A stretch of 64,000 bases of DNA from assembly GCF_000702665.1 (NCBI RefSeq), contig NZ_JNJA01000006.1, positions 62,001 to 126,000 of the forward strand, given 5' to 3'. Below, piece by piece: positions 26,628-35,199 of this stretch. This stretch comes from Solidesulfovibrio alcoholivorans DSM 5433 (GTDB lineage Bacteria; Desulfobacterota; Desulfovibrionia; Desulfovibrionales; Desulfovibrionaceae). The stretch's first letter is position 1; every line of letters begins with the position of its first letter. The position numbers were made by a program, and so were the translations under genes. The notes under the pieces were generated by a model. It ran no database searches. It worked only from the letters and a program-made list of their open reading frames with translations, and was not told where the DNA came from.

Positions 26628-26798
26628 TTAGTTGACCTTGATCTGGCCGGCGATGCTGTTGAAGACGGCGCTCAGGTTCGTGCCCAGGGTGGTGACGACG
26701 CCGATGATGACGGCGGCGATGAGAGCGGCCATGAGTCCGTATTCAACCGCGGTGGCCCCTTCCTCGTCGCGAATGAAAGTGGTGATGGTGCGCAGCAT
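26628..26798 (-). CDS. Flp/Fap-type pilin, copy 1
   Basis: 56 residues, Flp family of type IVb prepilins. A short polar leader precedes the cleavage and first-helix region GATAVEYGLMAALIAAVI, containing the conserved Glu and Tyr. The rest is a single hydrophobic alpha helix and a short tail. GGGGAG lies upstream of the start. The protein differs from copy 2 (27197-27367) by one residue near the C-terminus (FNSIAG versus FNKIAG). It has its own sigma-54 promoter and terminator. Assembly genes of the Tad type are not in the window; a Tad locus elsewhere is expected. Confidence 0.92.
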   Translation of the reverse strand: MLRTITTFIRDEEGATAVEYGLMAALIAAVIIGVVTTLGTNLSAVFNSIAGQIKVN

Positions 26799-26865
26799 GG
26801 TCTTTCTCCCCTTCGATATATGTTTCTGGTCGTTGCTTCCGTTGCCGTTCCTGACACACGGAATT

Positions 26866-26881
26866 AGCAGAGAGCGTGCCA
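26866..26881 (-). promoter_or_regulatory. Sigma-54 promoter of Flp pilin gene 1
   Basis: Minus strand reads TGGCACG-N4-CTGCT. The GG and GC dinucleotides have the exact -24/-12 spacing of the sigma-54 consensus (TGGCACG-N4-TTGCW), with one mismatch in the -12 box. Transcription would start near 26855, leaving a leader of about 57 bases before the ATG. The same element recurs at the same distance before copy 2. Confidence 0.85.
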
Positions 26882-26940
26882 ATCGAACCGCCTGGGGGAA
26901 CATGGCGTAGGGATTGAAGAAGGGTGTTTTTTTTAACGAC

Positions 26941-26956
26941 ACGTTCGAGAAATCGT
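26941..26956. promoter_or_regulatory. Candidate activator site upstream of Flp pilin 1 promoter
   Basis: ACGTTCGAGAAATCGT, an imperfect version of the inverted repeat found at 27509-27524. It lies exactly 59 bases upstream of the sigma-54 promoter, as in the other copy, so about -86 to -101. This suits an enhancer-binding protein. Confidence 0.5.
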
Positions 26957-27132
26957 GGGGCATCGGCATGCTGTTCCCGTATTCGTGGAACCGGAGCGGG
27001 GAATCGGGAAGGAGCCTAAGGCCATGGGCATGGGTGCGCCTGTTCCATTGGCATGCTCCCGAGGTGACCGTTACTATCCAGAAGAAAGCATGTGCTCGCG
27101 CATGGGTAACCGCGTGAACGACGTGCAAATGC

Positions 27133-27162
27133 AAAGGCCGCCTCCGTTTCCGGGGGCGGCCC
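27133..27162 (-). terminator. Terminator of Flp pilin gene 2
   Basis: Same GC hairpin as at 26563-26592, followed on the minus strand by TTTGCATTT. Confidence 0.65.
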
Positions 27163-27196
27163 AGCATGTTGCGCGAAAGTTCTGATGGGCGGTCGG

Positions 27197-27367
27197 CTAG
27201 TTGACCTTGATCTGACCGGCGATCTTGTTGAAGACGGCGCTCAGGTTCGTGCCCAGGGTGGTGACGACGCCGATGATGACGGCGGCGATGAGAGCGGCCA
27301 TGAGCCCGTATTCCACCGCGGTGGCCCCTTCCTCGTCACGAATGAAAGTGGTGATGGTGCGCAGCAT
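27197..27367 (-). CDS. Flp/Fap-type pilin, copy 2
   Basis: 56 residues, identical to copy 1 except one position. It sits 569 bases from it as part of a direct duplication of about 440 bases (26552-26995 versus 27122-27563) that includes terminator, gene, leader, sigma-54 promoter and upstream inverted repeat. Two pilin doses, or two separately regulated subunits, would result. GGGGAG precedes the start. Confidence 0.92.
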   Translation of the reverse strand: MLRTITTFIRDEEGATAVEYGLMAALIAAVIIGVVTTLGTNLSAVFNKIAGQIKVN

Positions 27368-27433
27368 GGTTTTTCTCCCCTTCGATATATGTTTCTGGTC
27401 TTTGCTTCCGTTGCCGTTCTTGCCTGAGGGAAA

Positions 27434-27449
27434 AGCAGGGGGCGTGCCA
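27434..27449 (-). promoter_or_regulatory. Sigma-54 promoter of Flp pilin gene 2
   Basis: Minus strand TGGCACG-N4-CTGCT with correct -24/-12 spacing. The transcription start is predicted near 27423. The spacer bases differ from copy 1 while the -24 and -12 boxes are conserved, which supports function. Confidence 0.87.
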
Positions 27450-27508
27450 AACGGAAGGGGTTTGGCATCCTATTGAAATCACAGTGAAAAGAATTCTTAG
27501 GCGCGCGG

Positions 27509-27524
27509 ACGTTCGAGGAAACGT
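27509..27524. promoter_or_regulatory. Candidate activator site upstream of Flp pilin 2 promoter
   Basis: An inverted repeat ACGTT-N6-AACGT (27509-27524), 59 bases upstream of the sigma-54 promoter. The sequences between it and the promoter have diverged between the two copies, but the repeat and its spacing are kept. Confidence 0.55.
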
Positions 27525-27565
27525 GGATTTGCGGCGCGGCGATCCCGCGTTTGTGGAACCTGGCC

Positions 27566-29749
27566 TCAGGGCAGGGGGGAGAGGCTTGCGCCGAGCAGGC
27601 CGAAGCGCTTGGGGGAGGCGTTTCCCGGGGGCAGGGCGGCGAGCGTCAGGCGGGTTTCCCCGGGCGGCAGCGTCAGGTCCAGGGTCATGGGTGTGGCAAG
27701 GCCCGAGGAGGCGATCTCCCGGGACATGCCCGGACCTGTTACGGCCAGGCGCACCGGGGCCAGGGCGATCAGCGTGCAGGCGAGGCGGGCGCGCAGGGGG
27801 GCGTCGCCGTCCTGGCGCAGGCGCAGTTCTCCGGCCTCCCCGGCCCAAACGATGTCGCCGGTGATGGCGCGCTCGGGCGCGGAAAAGCCCGGGCCGAAGC
27901 GCAGAAGCGCCCGGGACGGTGCGCTCGGGGTGAAGCCGCGCGCCGGGACCAGGGCCACGGAATCCAGGGCGATGCCGCCGCCCGTGGCGGCAAGGGACGT
28001 TTCCGCAAGCCCGGCCCGGCCCACGGTGTCGGCCGGCGTAAGCCGGAAGCGCCCGCCGTCCTGGTAGAGCAGGTCGCAGTAGCGGTTGCCGGCGTCGGCC
28101 GTGACCGTGGCCTTGTCCGCGAAAAGCGTGGGCGCGTCGGGATGCGGCGCGTACGGGTCGGCGTTTGGCGGGCCAAGGCGCGCGACCTTGCCCAGGAGCA
28201 CGGCGGTAACTGTGTCGGTCGGCCCCGACAGCCGGCGCAGGGCGAACACGGGCGCATCCGCCGGCAAGGGGGCGGGCGCGACGGCGACGACGCGCAGCCG
28301 CTTGCCGCTGCGGTGGGCAAACCAGTCCTCCCAGTAGCCCTGGCGCGGTTTTTCCTCGCTTATGGCCACGAAAAGATCCGGGGCCACGAGCAGCGCGCCA
28401 TCCGGCACGGCGGCAAAGGCCGGGCTTTTTGCGGCGAGCGTCGCGGCGCGCCAGCGCGCGCCGGCCGCGACCTTGCTTTCCCGCACCGAGGCGTTGACCG
28501 CGGCGGTCGCCAGCGTGACACCGGCCACGATCACGGCGAGCGCGCCGGCGGTCAGGCGCTTCGCCGCCGGTTTGCCGCCCAGGCGGCCGCAGAGCCACAG
28601 CGCGGCGGCGGCGAGGCCCACCGCCGCGGCGTAGCCCGAAAAGCCCGAGGTCACATACCACGCCAGGCCGCCGGCCGCCGGAGTCTGGTACTTGGGCGAC
28701 AGGGCGATGAGAAGGTTCGGGCACACGAACGCGTAGGCGCACAGGCACGCGGGCACAAGCCGCAGGCGCAGGGCCGGGCCTGTTTCGCGGGCGAGGAGAT
28801 GGTAGGTCAGGCCGCCGCTCACGAGAGCCAGGGCGAGCCAGGACGGGGCCAGCCGCGCCGCGTGGTTCGCGAGCTGCGCCAGGAACTGCGGCAGGGACAG
28901 GACCAGGGCGCTTGTCACGGTGGGAAAGCGGTTGATCCAGTCGCAGCTCAAGGGAAACGCGCCGAGCGGCAGGGCGCTGCTGCTGTAGGCCCAGACGGTG
29001 CGGACAAGGACGACCGGGTCGGAGACGGCCAGGGCGTTGCCCGCGTACTGGCTGGGGTGCAGGGCGCGGTAGGCGAGGCTTGCGGCTACGAAGGCGATAA
29101 ATCCCAGGCAGGAGACGGCCATGGTTCCCCAGCGCGCGCGCGGCGTGCCGCGCGCGGCAAGCCAGAGGAGGGCGCAAAAAAGCGGCGCGTAGGCGAGGAA
29201 GGCCTCGAAATGGCAGCAGGCGACAAAGGAAAGGAGCACGGCGGCGGCGAGAAAGCCGCGTGCGCCGCCCCGGCCGTAGCGCCACAGCCCGCAAGCGGCC
29301 AGAGTCAGGCAGAGCAGCCCCGAATCGAAGACCAGCGGATAGGCCGTCAGGATGTTGTGGTGCCAGTTGTCCTGGTAGAAGGCCAGGGCAAAAAGCGTGG
29401 CCAGGGCGCCGAGCCAGGGCGCGCCGACGACGCTTCCGGCGAAGAGGCAAAAGCCGGCCATGGCCGCGAGAAAAACCGGCAGCGACAGGGCGTGGCGCGC
29501 GGCGGGGCTGTCCAGGAAGTACGGCAGCGAGGTCAGGGCGACGTGGAGGTAGTGGTGGAAGCGGCCCGAGCCCGTGGCCAGTTCGCTGGTCAGCGCGCCC
29601 AGGCGGCCGGCGACGACGTTCTGCTCGTAGTACAGGTCGTCGCTCGTGGCCGGGCCGGCCTCGAGGTAGCCCCACAGGACCAGGACGGCCGTGACAGCGA
29701 GGCAAAGCGCCGTGAAATACGCGGTGGTCCTCGTCGCGTCCTTGGGCAT
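27566..29749 (-). CDS. Multipass membrane protein, possible GT-C-type glycosyltransferase
   Basis: 727 residues. A first helix (FTALCLAVTAVLVLWGYLEA) is followed by a periplasmic loop with an acidic pair (ATSDDLYYEQNVV), then about ten more hydrophobic helices over residues 70-400 and a C-terminal soluble domain of about 270 residues. This organisation resembles GT-C glycosyltransferases that use lipid-linked sugars, but no family signature is decisive. It starts 9 bases after the transporter gene and is the last gene of the five-gene minus-strand run 34439-27566. The related-looking 580-residue protein is the first gene. Confidence 0.75.
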   Translation of the reverse strand: MPKDATRTTAYFTALCLAVTAVLVLWGYLEAGPATSDDLYYEQNVVAGRLGALTSELATGSGRFHHYLHVALTSLPYFLDSPAARHALSLPVFLAAMAGFCLFAGSVVGAPWLGALATLFALAFYQDNWHHNILTAYPLVFDSGLLCLTLAACGLWRYGRGGARGFLAAAVLLSFVACCHFEAFLAYAPLFCALLWLAARGTPRARWGTMAVSCLGFIAFVAASLAYRALHPSQYAGNALAVSDPVVLVRTVWAYSSSALPLGAFPLSCDWINRFPTVTSALVLSLPQFLAQLANHAARLAPSWLALALVSGGLTYHLLARETGPALRLRLVPACLCAYAFVCPNLLIALSPKYQTPAAGGLAWYVTSGFSGYAAAVGLAAAALWLCGRLGGKPAAKRLTAGALAVIVAGVTLATAAVNASVRESKVAAGARWRAATLAAKSPAFAAVPDGALLVAPDLFVAISEEKPRQGYWEDWFAHRSGKRLRVVAVAPAPLPADAPVFALRRLSGPTDTVTAVLLGKVARLGPPNADPYAPHPDAPTLFADKATVTADAGNRYCDLLYQDGGRFRLTPADTVGRAGLAETSLAATGGGIALDSVALVPARGFTPSAPSRALLRFGPGFSAPERAITGDIVWAGEAGELRLRQDGDAPLRARLACTLIALAPVRLAVTGPGMSREIASSGLATPMTLDLTLPPGETRLTLAALPPGNASPKRFGLLGASLSPLP

Positions 29750-29758
29750 GCCGCCCCG

Positions 29759-31096
29759 TTACACGCCGAGCACGTAGTAGCGCAAGTAGATGTAGAGCAT
29801 GGAGATGACGATGGTGCCGAGGGTCACGGGCGCGCCGTACTTGAGGAAGCGGCCGAAGGAGATATGCTGGCCGGCCTTGCCCGCGAGCCCGACCACGATG
29901 ACGTTGGCCGACGCGCCGATGGCCGTGCCGTTGCCGCCGAGGCACGCCCCGAGCGCCAGCGACCACCACACCGGCAGCATGGTCGGGTGGGTGTAGAGCG
30001 CGCTGCCCGTGAGTCCCGTCGATGGTCCGAGCACCTTGTCGGCCAGTTCGGCCAGCAGCGGATTCATGGTGGCGACGAAGGGAATGTTGTCCACGATGGC
30101 CGAGGCGATGCCCGAGAACCAGACCATGACCATGGACAGCACGAGCATGGAGTCCTTGGTCGGGTGGGTCAGCGCGATGACCTTCTGGGAAAAGTACTCG
30201 ATGAGTCCTGCTTTGACCGTGCCGCCGATGATGATGAAAAGGCCCATGAAGAAAAAGATGGTGGGCCATTCCACTTCCTCGAACACCTTTTGCGGGTCCT
30301 CGCCGGAAATGAGCAGCAGGGTCGAAGCGCCGAGCAGGGCCACGGTGGCCGGCTCGTAGCCGAGGAAGCCGTGGAGCATGAAGCCGAGGATGGTCAGGAC
30401 GAGGACGACGAGGCTTTTGGTCAAAAGCTTCGCGTCCTTGATGAGGGCGTTTTCGTTCATGCCCAGGATGCGGGCCTTCTGCTTTTCGCCCACGTGCAGC
30501 CGCTTGCCGAAGACGATTTTCCAGCACAGCATCCAGGCGATCATGATGACCACGATGGCCGGGGCGAGGTGGATCAGGAAATCCACGAAATCGAGGCCGG
30601 CCTTGGAGGCGATCATGATGTTGGGCGGATCGCCGATAAGCGTGGCCGTGCCGCCGATGTTGGAGGCCAGTGCCTCGGTGATGAGGTAGGGCACGGGGTC
30701 GATTTCCAGCTCCTTGGCCACGAGCAGGGTGACGGGGGCCAGAAGCAGCACCGTGGTGACGTTGTCGAGAAAGGCCGAGGACACGGCCGTGACCACGGCG
30801 AAGATGGCCATGATGGCGAAGGGCTCGCCGCGTCCGAGCTTGGCCGCCTTGACGGCCACGTACTGGAACACGCCCGTCTTGGTCATGATGTTGACGATGA
30901 TCATCATGGAGATGAGCAGGAAGATGACGTTCCAGTCCACGCCGAGGTCCACGTCGTGCAGGGCGTCGTGCTGCGTGAGCACCTTGAGCGCGAGCGTCAA
31001 CGCGGCGCCGAAAAGCGCCACCTTGGTCTTGTTGATCTTCTCCGAAACGATGACGGCGTAGGCGCAGACGAAAATGGCCGTGGCGGTCCAGAACAT
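29759..31096 (-). CDS. NhaD/ArsB-family ion transporter
   Basis: 445 residues, about 11-12 membrane helices, ion transporter superfamily (ArsB/NhaD/P-protein). Typical signatures are AFLDNVTTVLLLAPVT, ASNIGGTATLIGDPPN and a second inverted half with ASAIVDNIPFVATMNPLL and LGGNGTAIGASANVIVVG. Members exchange Na+/H+ or export arsenite or other anions; the substrate is not clear. Its start overlaps the end of the CBS gene region (gap 6 bases, ribosome site GGGGAG just before the CBS stop). The CBS protein is thus probably made with it and senses adenine nucleotides to regulate transport. Confidence 0.92.
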   Translation of the reverse strand: MFWTATAIFVCAYAVIVSEKINKTKVALFGAALTLALKVLTQHDALHDVDLGVDWNVIFLLISMMIIVNIMTKTGVFQYVAVKAAKLGRGEPFAIMAIFAVVTAVSSAFLDNVTTVLLLAPVTLLVAKELEIDPVPYLITEALASNIGGTATLIGDPPNIMIASKAGLDFVDFLIHLAPAIVVIMIAWMLCWKIVFGKRLHVGEKQKARILGMNENALIKDAKLLTKSLVVLVLTILGFMLHGFLGYEPATVALLGASTLLLISGEDPQKVFEEVEWPTIFFFMGLFIIIGGTVKAGLIEYFSQKVIALTHPTKDSMLVLSMVMVWFSGIASAIVDNIPFVATMNPLLAELADKVLGPSTGLTGSALYTHPTMLPVWWSLALGACLGGNGTAIGASANVIVVGLAGKAGQHISFGRFLKYGAPVTLGTIVISMLYIYLRYYVLGV

Positions 31097-31102
31097 GGCC
31101 TC

Positions 31103-31564
31103 TTACTCCCCGGCGTCCAGGCCGCAGTGCGCGGCCAGGTATTTGAGGATCGCCCGGCGGCTCACCTCGCCCACAAGCTTGCCCTGGTCGTCGAGCACAG
31201 GCAGCACGTTGACCCCCCGTTCGGCGATGAGCGCCTCGGCCTCCAGGAAGAGGTCGTCGGGGCCGACGGCCACAAAGTCCGTGGTCATGATCTCGGACAC
31301 GGGCTGGCCCTTGCAGCCGGAAAAGGCCTGTCGGATGACGGATGCGTCGTCGGGCAGGGCCTTGACCAGGTTGGAATCGAGATAGAACGGGAACAGGGCC
31401 CGCAGGATGTCGTAGCTGCTGACCACGCCGAGGAGCTTGCCTTCGGGGCTTACGACGTACACGAGGCGGGAGTCGGTGTCGCGGTAGGCGAGCAGCAGCT
31501 CGGAGAACGTGACGTCGGGTCCGACGATGGCCAGGGAGTCGTGCATCATGTTGCGTATGCGCAT
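31103..31564 (-). CDS. Tandem CBS-domain protein
   Basis: 153 residues consisting of two CBS motifs: MRIRNMMHDSLAIVGPDVTF with VVSSYDILRALF, and PVSEIMTTDFVAVGPDDLF with VGEVSRRAILKYL. CBS pairs bind AMP, ATP or related ligands and act as regulatory modules. It lies 6 bases upstream of the transporter, suggesting a separate regulatory subunit for it. Ribosome site AAGGAG. Confidence 0.92.
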   Translation of the reverse strand: MRIRNMMHDSLAIVGPDVTFSELLLAYRDTDSRLVYVVSPEGKLLGVVSSYDILRALFPFYLDSNLVKALPDDASVIRQAFSGCKGQPVSEIMTTDFVAVGPDDLFLEAEALIAERGVNVLPVLDDQGKLVGEVSRRAILKYLAAHCGLDAGE

Positions 31565-31641
31565 GTTCGCTCCTTGCGTCGTGGCTGCGGGGCCGGGGAA
31601 GGGTTACGGCAGGAGGCAATGCGCCTTTTTGCCGAAAATTG

Positions 31642-32640
31642 TCAAGACCGGCCCGGCGCGGCGGCGAGAACCTGCGGATTGAGGCAGGTGGGAGGCGAGT
31701 CCCCGGCCAGCATGGCGAGCAGGTTGCGCGCGGCCAAGGTGGCCATGCCGTCGCGGGCCGTCTGCGTCGCCGAGCCGATGTGCGGGGCGACGACCACGTT
31801 CGGAAGCGCGGCCAGACCCTCGGCCATGCGCGGCTCGCTTTCGTAGACGTCGAGGCCCGCGCCGGCCGGGCGGCCCGCCTTGAGGGCATTGACCAGCGCC
31901 TGCTCGTCGATGATGGGGCCGCGGCCGGTGTTGACCACAATGGCGGTCGGCTTCATGCGCGAAAGGGCTACGGCGTCGAAGGCGTGGCGGGTCTCGGGCG
32001 TCAGCGGCGCATGGATGCTCACGATGTCGGCGGTTTCCAGGAATTCCTCGAAAGGCAGCTTTTTCGCGCCCAGTTCCGTCTCCAGGGCGGTGTTGGGCCG
32101 CCGGCCGCCGGTGTAGACCACGGGCATGGAAAACCCCCGCGACATGCGGGCCATGGCCGTGCCGATGCGGCCCGGGCCGAAGATGCCGAGCGTCCGGCCG
32201 CTTATCTCCTGGCCAATGAATTGCAGCGGCCCCCAGCCGGGCCAGTTCCCGGAGCGCATGACCGCGTCGGCGGCGACCAGACGGCGGGCCACGGCGAAGA
32301 CCAGCGCCCAGGCCAGTTCCGCCGTGGCGGTGGTGAGCACGTCCGGGGTGTTGGAAACGGGGAGTCCCCGCCGCGTGGCCTCGGGCACGTCGATGTTGTC
32401 GAAGCCCACGGCGTAGTTGGCGTAGCCGCGCAGCCTGGGCGCGGCGTCGAAAAAGCCCGCGTCGATGCGGTCGGTGAGCAGGCCGATGACGCCGTCGGCG
32501 TCGGCGGCCCGGGAAAGAAGCTCCGCGCGCGTCAGCGGCCGGTCGTCGGGGTTGACCCAGACGTCGCAATTCTCGCGCAACAGGGCCAGTCCGGCTTCGG
32601 GAATGCGCCGCGTCACCACGACCTTGGGGCGTGCGTCCAT
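31642..32640 (-). CDS. D-2-hydroxyacid dehydrogenase (glyoxylate/hydroxypyruvate reductase-like)
   Basis: 332 residues. The start at 32640 has GAGGAGG upstream. NAD(P)-binding motif GIFGPGRIGTAMAR; catalytic Arg in NTGRGPIIDE, Glu in DVYESEP and His in PHIGSATQTARDGM. The overall closeness to GyaR/GhrB-type enzymes suggests reversible reduction of glyoxylate or hydroxypyruvate in the cytoplasm. It sits second in the run between the 580-residue membrane protein and the CBS-transporter pair, where its role is unclear. Confidence 0.93.
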   Translation of the reverse strand: MDARPKVVVTRRIPEAGLALLRENCDVWVNPDDRPLTRAELLSRAADADGVIGLLTDRIDAGFFDAAPRLRGYANYAVGFDNIDVPEATRRGLPVSNTPDVLTTATAELAWALVFAVARRLVAADAVMRSGNWPGWGPLQFIGQEISGRTLGIFGPGRIGTAMARMSRGFSMPVVYTGGRRPNTALETELGAKKLPFEEFLETADIVSIHAPLTPETRHAFDAVALSRMKPTAIVVNTGRGPIIDEQALVNALKAGRPAGAGLDVYESEPRMAEGLAALPNVVVAPHIGSATQTARDGMATLAARNLLAMLAGDSPPTCLNPQVLAAAPGRS

Positions 32641-32696
32641 GCTGCACCTCCTCTTGAAAACGATGCGCTGCCGCCGCTCCCGTTTCCGGGCCGGCG

Positions 32697-34439
32697 TCAC
32701 AGGCCCGGCAGGGAGAGGACACGCCGGTATAACGCCGCTCCCGCGGCGCTGTCGAGCCAGCGCTTGTCCGGGCGTGGCGCGCGCTCGGCGACGAGAAGGG
32801 CCGCGATGGGCGTAAACGGCGGCAGGGGCGTGACCGTCGAGGCGCGCACGCGCCTTGCGGCCATGCCCCGGGCCTCGACGAGGCCCATGGTGAAAAAGCC
32901 GTAGGGCTTCATGGCCGCGTCGGGGTTGGCGATGTGCAGGAAGGCAAGCTCGGTGGGGGCGGGCAGGGCGCAGTTGAGGAAAAAGGCGTCGTCCCCTTCG
33001 CGGGTAAGCGACACGGCCACGTCCGGCACTTTTTCCACCAGGGAGAAAAAGAGGATCGTCGCCAGGGCCAGGACCTGGAGGGTGGCGCCCGGCCAGGCCC
33101 GACGCAGGCGCGCGGCCAGGATCTGGCCCGCGGCGAAACAGCCGAGCACGGCCGCGACGCCGAGCCCGCGCCCGAGGGAAGCATTCAAGCCCGCGCCCTC
33201 GTGGTCCAGGAAGTCGTAGGGGAGCAGGTAGCCCAGGTGCAGGTGCGGCAGGAGCGTGAAGAGCTTTTCGTAGGGCACCGGGGCGTTGCGGCTGTCGAGA
33301 AAGGCGTTCGGCCAGCGCACGAGCACGCACAGCAGGCAAAAGGAGAGCAGGAAAAAGGGCAGGGCCAGGAACTTCTCGCGGGTCCCGGGCGCGGCCAGCC
33401 AGCGGGCCAGCCCATAGGCCACGAAGGGCATGGCCGCCATCCAGTTGCGCGCGGCATAGGCCTCGCTGCCGTTGGCCCAGAGCATGGTGCAGAAGTAGGC
33501 GGCGAGAAGCGCCAGGACAATGCGGCCGGCCGCGTCGCCATCGCGCCAGACGTAAAAAAGCCCGACCAGGGCGAGCAGCAGGTGCGGGGCGTTTGGCAAA
33601 AGGCCATGGCGCATGTCGAGCAGGTTGACCACGATGCGGTCGGGCACGGCCGCGAGCGTCACGGGAAAGGCCGGGTTGCCGCCGCCGATGGCCGCGCCGA
33701 AGAGCGTGGAGTTATAGAGGAGAAAGAGCCCGAACATGAGAGCGGCGACAAGGCCCATGGCGCACTGGCGCGCCAGGGACAGGCGCGGGCGCAGGGTGAA
33801 GAAGACGATGGCGCAGGCGATGGCCGCCTCGAGCGAGAGCTTCACGTGGACAAAGGGCAGCAGGCACAGGCCGAAGACGGCGGGCACGGCGTTCCCCGGC
33901 TCGCGGCGAGCGTCCGAAACGAAAAAGAGCAACACCAGGGCGTTGACGGTAAAAAGCAGGATCTCGGCGAAAAAAAGGCGCAGGTAGAGCAGCACCGGGC
34001 AGGCGAAGGCCACGGCGGCCACGGCGGCGAGGGACGCCTGGCGGGAGAAGCGGCGCACCAGGGCCGCATACAGCACGCAAAGCCCTGCCGCGCCCACGGC
34101 GAAGGACAGCCAGCGCGCGCCGTCAAGCCCCGCGAAAAAAAGCGCCGGGGAGCCGAGGACAGGGTAGACCACGGAATGGATGAGCCGCCCGGCGTGGCCG
34201 GCCGGGCTTTCGGCCAGGGGCGAGAGCACATCGGTTGCGGCGAGCATCTCGCGCCACAGCGCGTCCGAGGGGTGGAAGCCCTGGCCGTGGAAGAGCCCCA
34301 GGCCGTAGGCGACGTAGCGGACCTCGTCGCCGGTGAAGGCGAGGTTGCCGAGCAGCAGGGCGTGCACGGCCCACAGCGCGCAGACGAGGCAGCACAGGGG
34401 CAGGGCGGCCGATGCGCGGGCGTTTGGGTCCTTTGTCAT
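32697..34439 (-). CDS. Multipass membrane protein, possible GT-C-type glycosyltransferase
   Basis: 580 residues with about 10-12 predicted helices. The first periplasmic loop after helix 1 contains an acidic pair (LAFTGDEVRYVAYG) in the place where GT-C enzymes carry catalytic carboxylates. A C-terminal soluble part of about 130 residues follows. I chose the start at 34439 because upstream in-frame residues look non-coding. It is the first gene of the minus-strand run and is divergent from the htpX leader RNA. Family assignment is tentative. Confidence 0.75.
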   Translation of the reverse strand: MTKDPNARASAALPLCCLVCALWAVHALLLGNLAFTGDEVRYVAYGLGLFHGQGFHPSDALWREMLAATDVLSPLAESPAGHAGRLIHSVVYPVLGSPALFFAGLDGARWLSFAVGAAGLCVLYAALVRRFSRQASLAAVAAVAFACPVLLYLRLFFAEILLFTVNALVLLFFVSDARREPGNAVPAVFGLCLLPFVHVKLSLEAAIACAIVFFTLRPRLSLARQCAMGLVAALMFGLFLLYNSTLFGAAIGGGNPAFPVTLAAVPDRIVVNLLDMRHGLLPNAPHLLLALVGLFYVWRDGDAAGRIVLALLAAYFCTMLWANGSEAYAARNWMAAMPFVAYGLARWLAAPGTREKFLALPFFLLSFCLLCVLVRWPNAFLDSRNAPVPYEKLFTLLPHLHLGYLLPYDFLDHEGAGLNASLGRGLGVAAVLGCFAAGQILAARLRRAWPGATLQVLALATILFFSLVEKVPDVAVSLTREGDDAFFLNCALPAPTELAFLHIANPDAAMKPYGFFTMGLVEARGMAARRVRASTVTPLPPFTPIAALLVAERAPRPDKRWLDSAAGAALYRRVLSLPGL

Positions 34440-34622
34440 GGTCGGTCGGGCCTTTGCCGGTCGCGGCGGGTCGCCTCCCGCCGCGAACGCGGCCGGCGGC
34501 ATGCGGGCGCAAGGTGGCCCAGGGCGGCGGGGCTTGTCAATGCCATGGGGGGCGCGAGGGCGCGGGCAAAATGCCGTGATTGCGGGGGGAAGGCGAAAGT
34601 GACCTTTTTTTGAAGATTCCGC

Positions 34623-34656
34623 TTTACAAATGTGGCGGAACGATTATTTCTAGAAT
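34623..34656 (+). promoter_or_regulatory. Possible sigma-70 promoter for the htpX leader
   Basis: TTTACA at 34623-34628 with TATTTC 16 bases later (34645-34650). A TAGAAT at 34651-34656 is a better -10 but at an unfavourable spacing. The local drop in GC supports a promoter here, in the gap between the divergent membrane-protein gene and the first RNA unit. Weak evidence. Confidence 0.35.
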
Positions 34657-34721
34657 CAACGGCAACCTCATAAGAGGTGAAACCCGAGCAGGAGGGGAAC
34701 GCCGCGACGGAGGCCATCTCC

Positions 34722-34745
34722 CATACCCGGCGAAGCGAGTCGCCC
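34722..34745 (+). repeat. Leader repeat block A, copy 1
   Basis: 24-base block containing the hairpin GGCGA-AGCGAG-TCGCC. Copies at 34943-34966 (one or two differences) and 35146-35169 (loop changed to GAAGAG, stem intact). Confidence 0.8.
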
Positions 34746-34786
34746 CGGAAAATTGGCGGAAAACGACAAAAGTCGTAAGCCAACAA

Positions 34787-34809
34787 GGCGAGAGGACTTC
34801 CCCGATCGC
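34787..34809 (+). repeat. Leader repeat block B, copy 1
   Basis: 23-base block differing by one base from 35200-35222. Its AGGCGAG (34786-34792) is complementary to the left arm of the terminator at 35540-35546, a possible long-range antiterminator pairing. Confidence 0.7.
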
Positions 34810-34942
34810 CAGAGGGACGGATCAGAACGGTGCAGGCCTGCGGGCAGGCACGAAACGTCGAACATCTTGGGTGAGAGGCACTGGTTTTTCCAACGCGAAA
34901 GGCAACCCGAGCCGGAGGTCAGGCCGATGGGCTACGAACCAT

Positions 34943-34966
34943 CATATCCGGCGAAGCGAGTCGCCC
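34943..34966 (+). repeat. Leader repeat block A, copy 2
   Basis: Second copy of the 24-base hairpin block, preceded at 34891-34918 by a further conserved stretch that recurs at 35093-35120. Confidence 0.8.
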
Positions 34967-35145
34967 TGAAGTGACGGCCGAAAGCGGCCGTAAGCGCGGG
35001 GGCCCTTCCACCCCCGCCGGGAAGAGGCGCCCCCGGACGCAAGCGTCCGGGATGAAAAGCGCAAACCCACGGAACAGGGAACCTGGACTGAACAACGCGA
35101 AAGGTCATTCAAGCCGGAGGACGCAGCCAACGGGCAGTGAACTTC

Positions 35146-35169
35146 CATATCCGGCGAGAAGAGTCGCCC
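35146..35169 (+). repeat. Leader repeat block A, copy 3
   Basis: Third copy. The loop differs but the 5-bp stem is unchanged, as expected if structure rather than sequence is selected. Confidence 0.78.
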
Positions 35170-35199
35170 TGATACAGACGGCTGCCTGAGGGCCGTAAC

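Noticed and set aside
27336-31940. 1534-codon minus-strand open frame across several genes
   Set aside because: Arg/Pro-rich shadow in another frame of the transporter, membrane protein and CBS genes, which have clear domains.
34580-34969. 129-codon plus-strand frame and other frames in the htpX leader, including a long minus-strand frame 34942-36147
   Set aside because: No ribosome sites; the minus-strand frame runs antisense into htpX; repeated peptides there merely reflect the repeated RNA units, and stem covariation favours RNA over protein.
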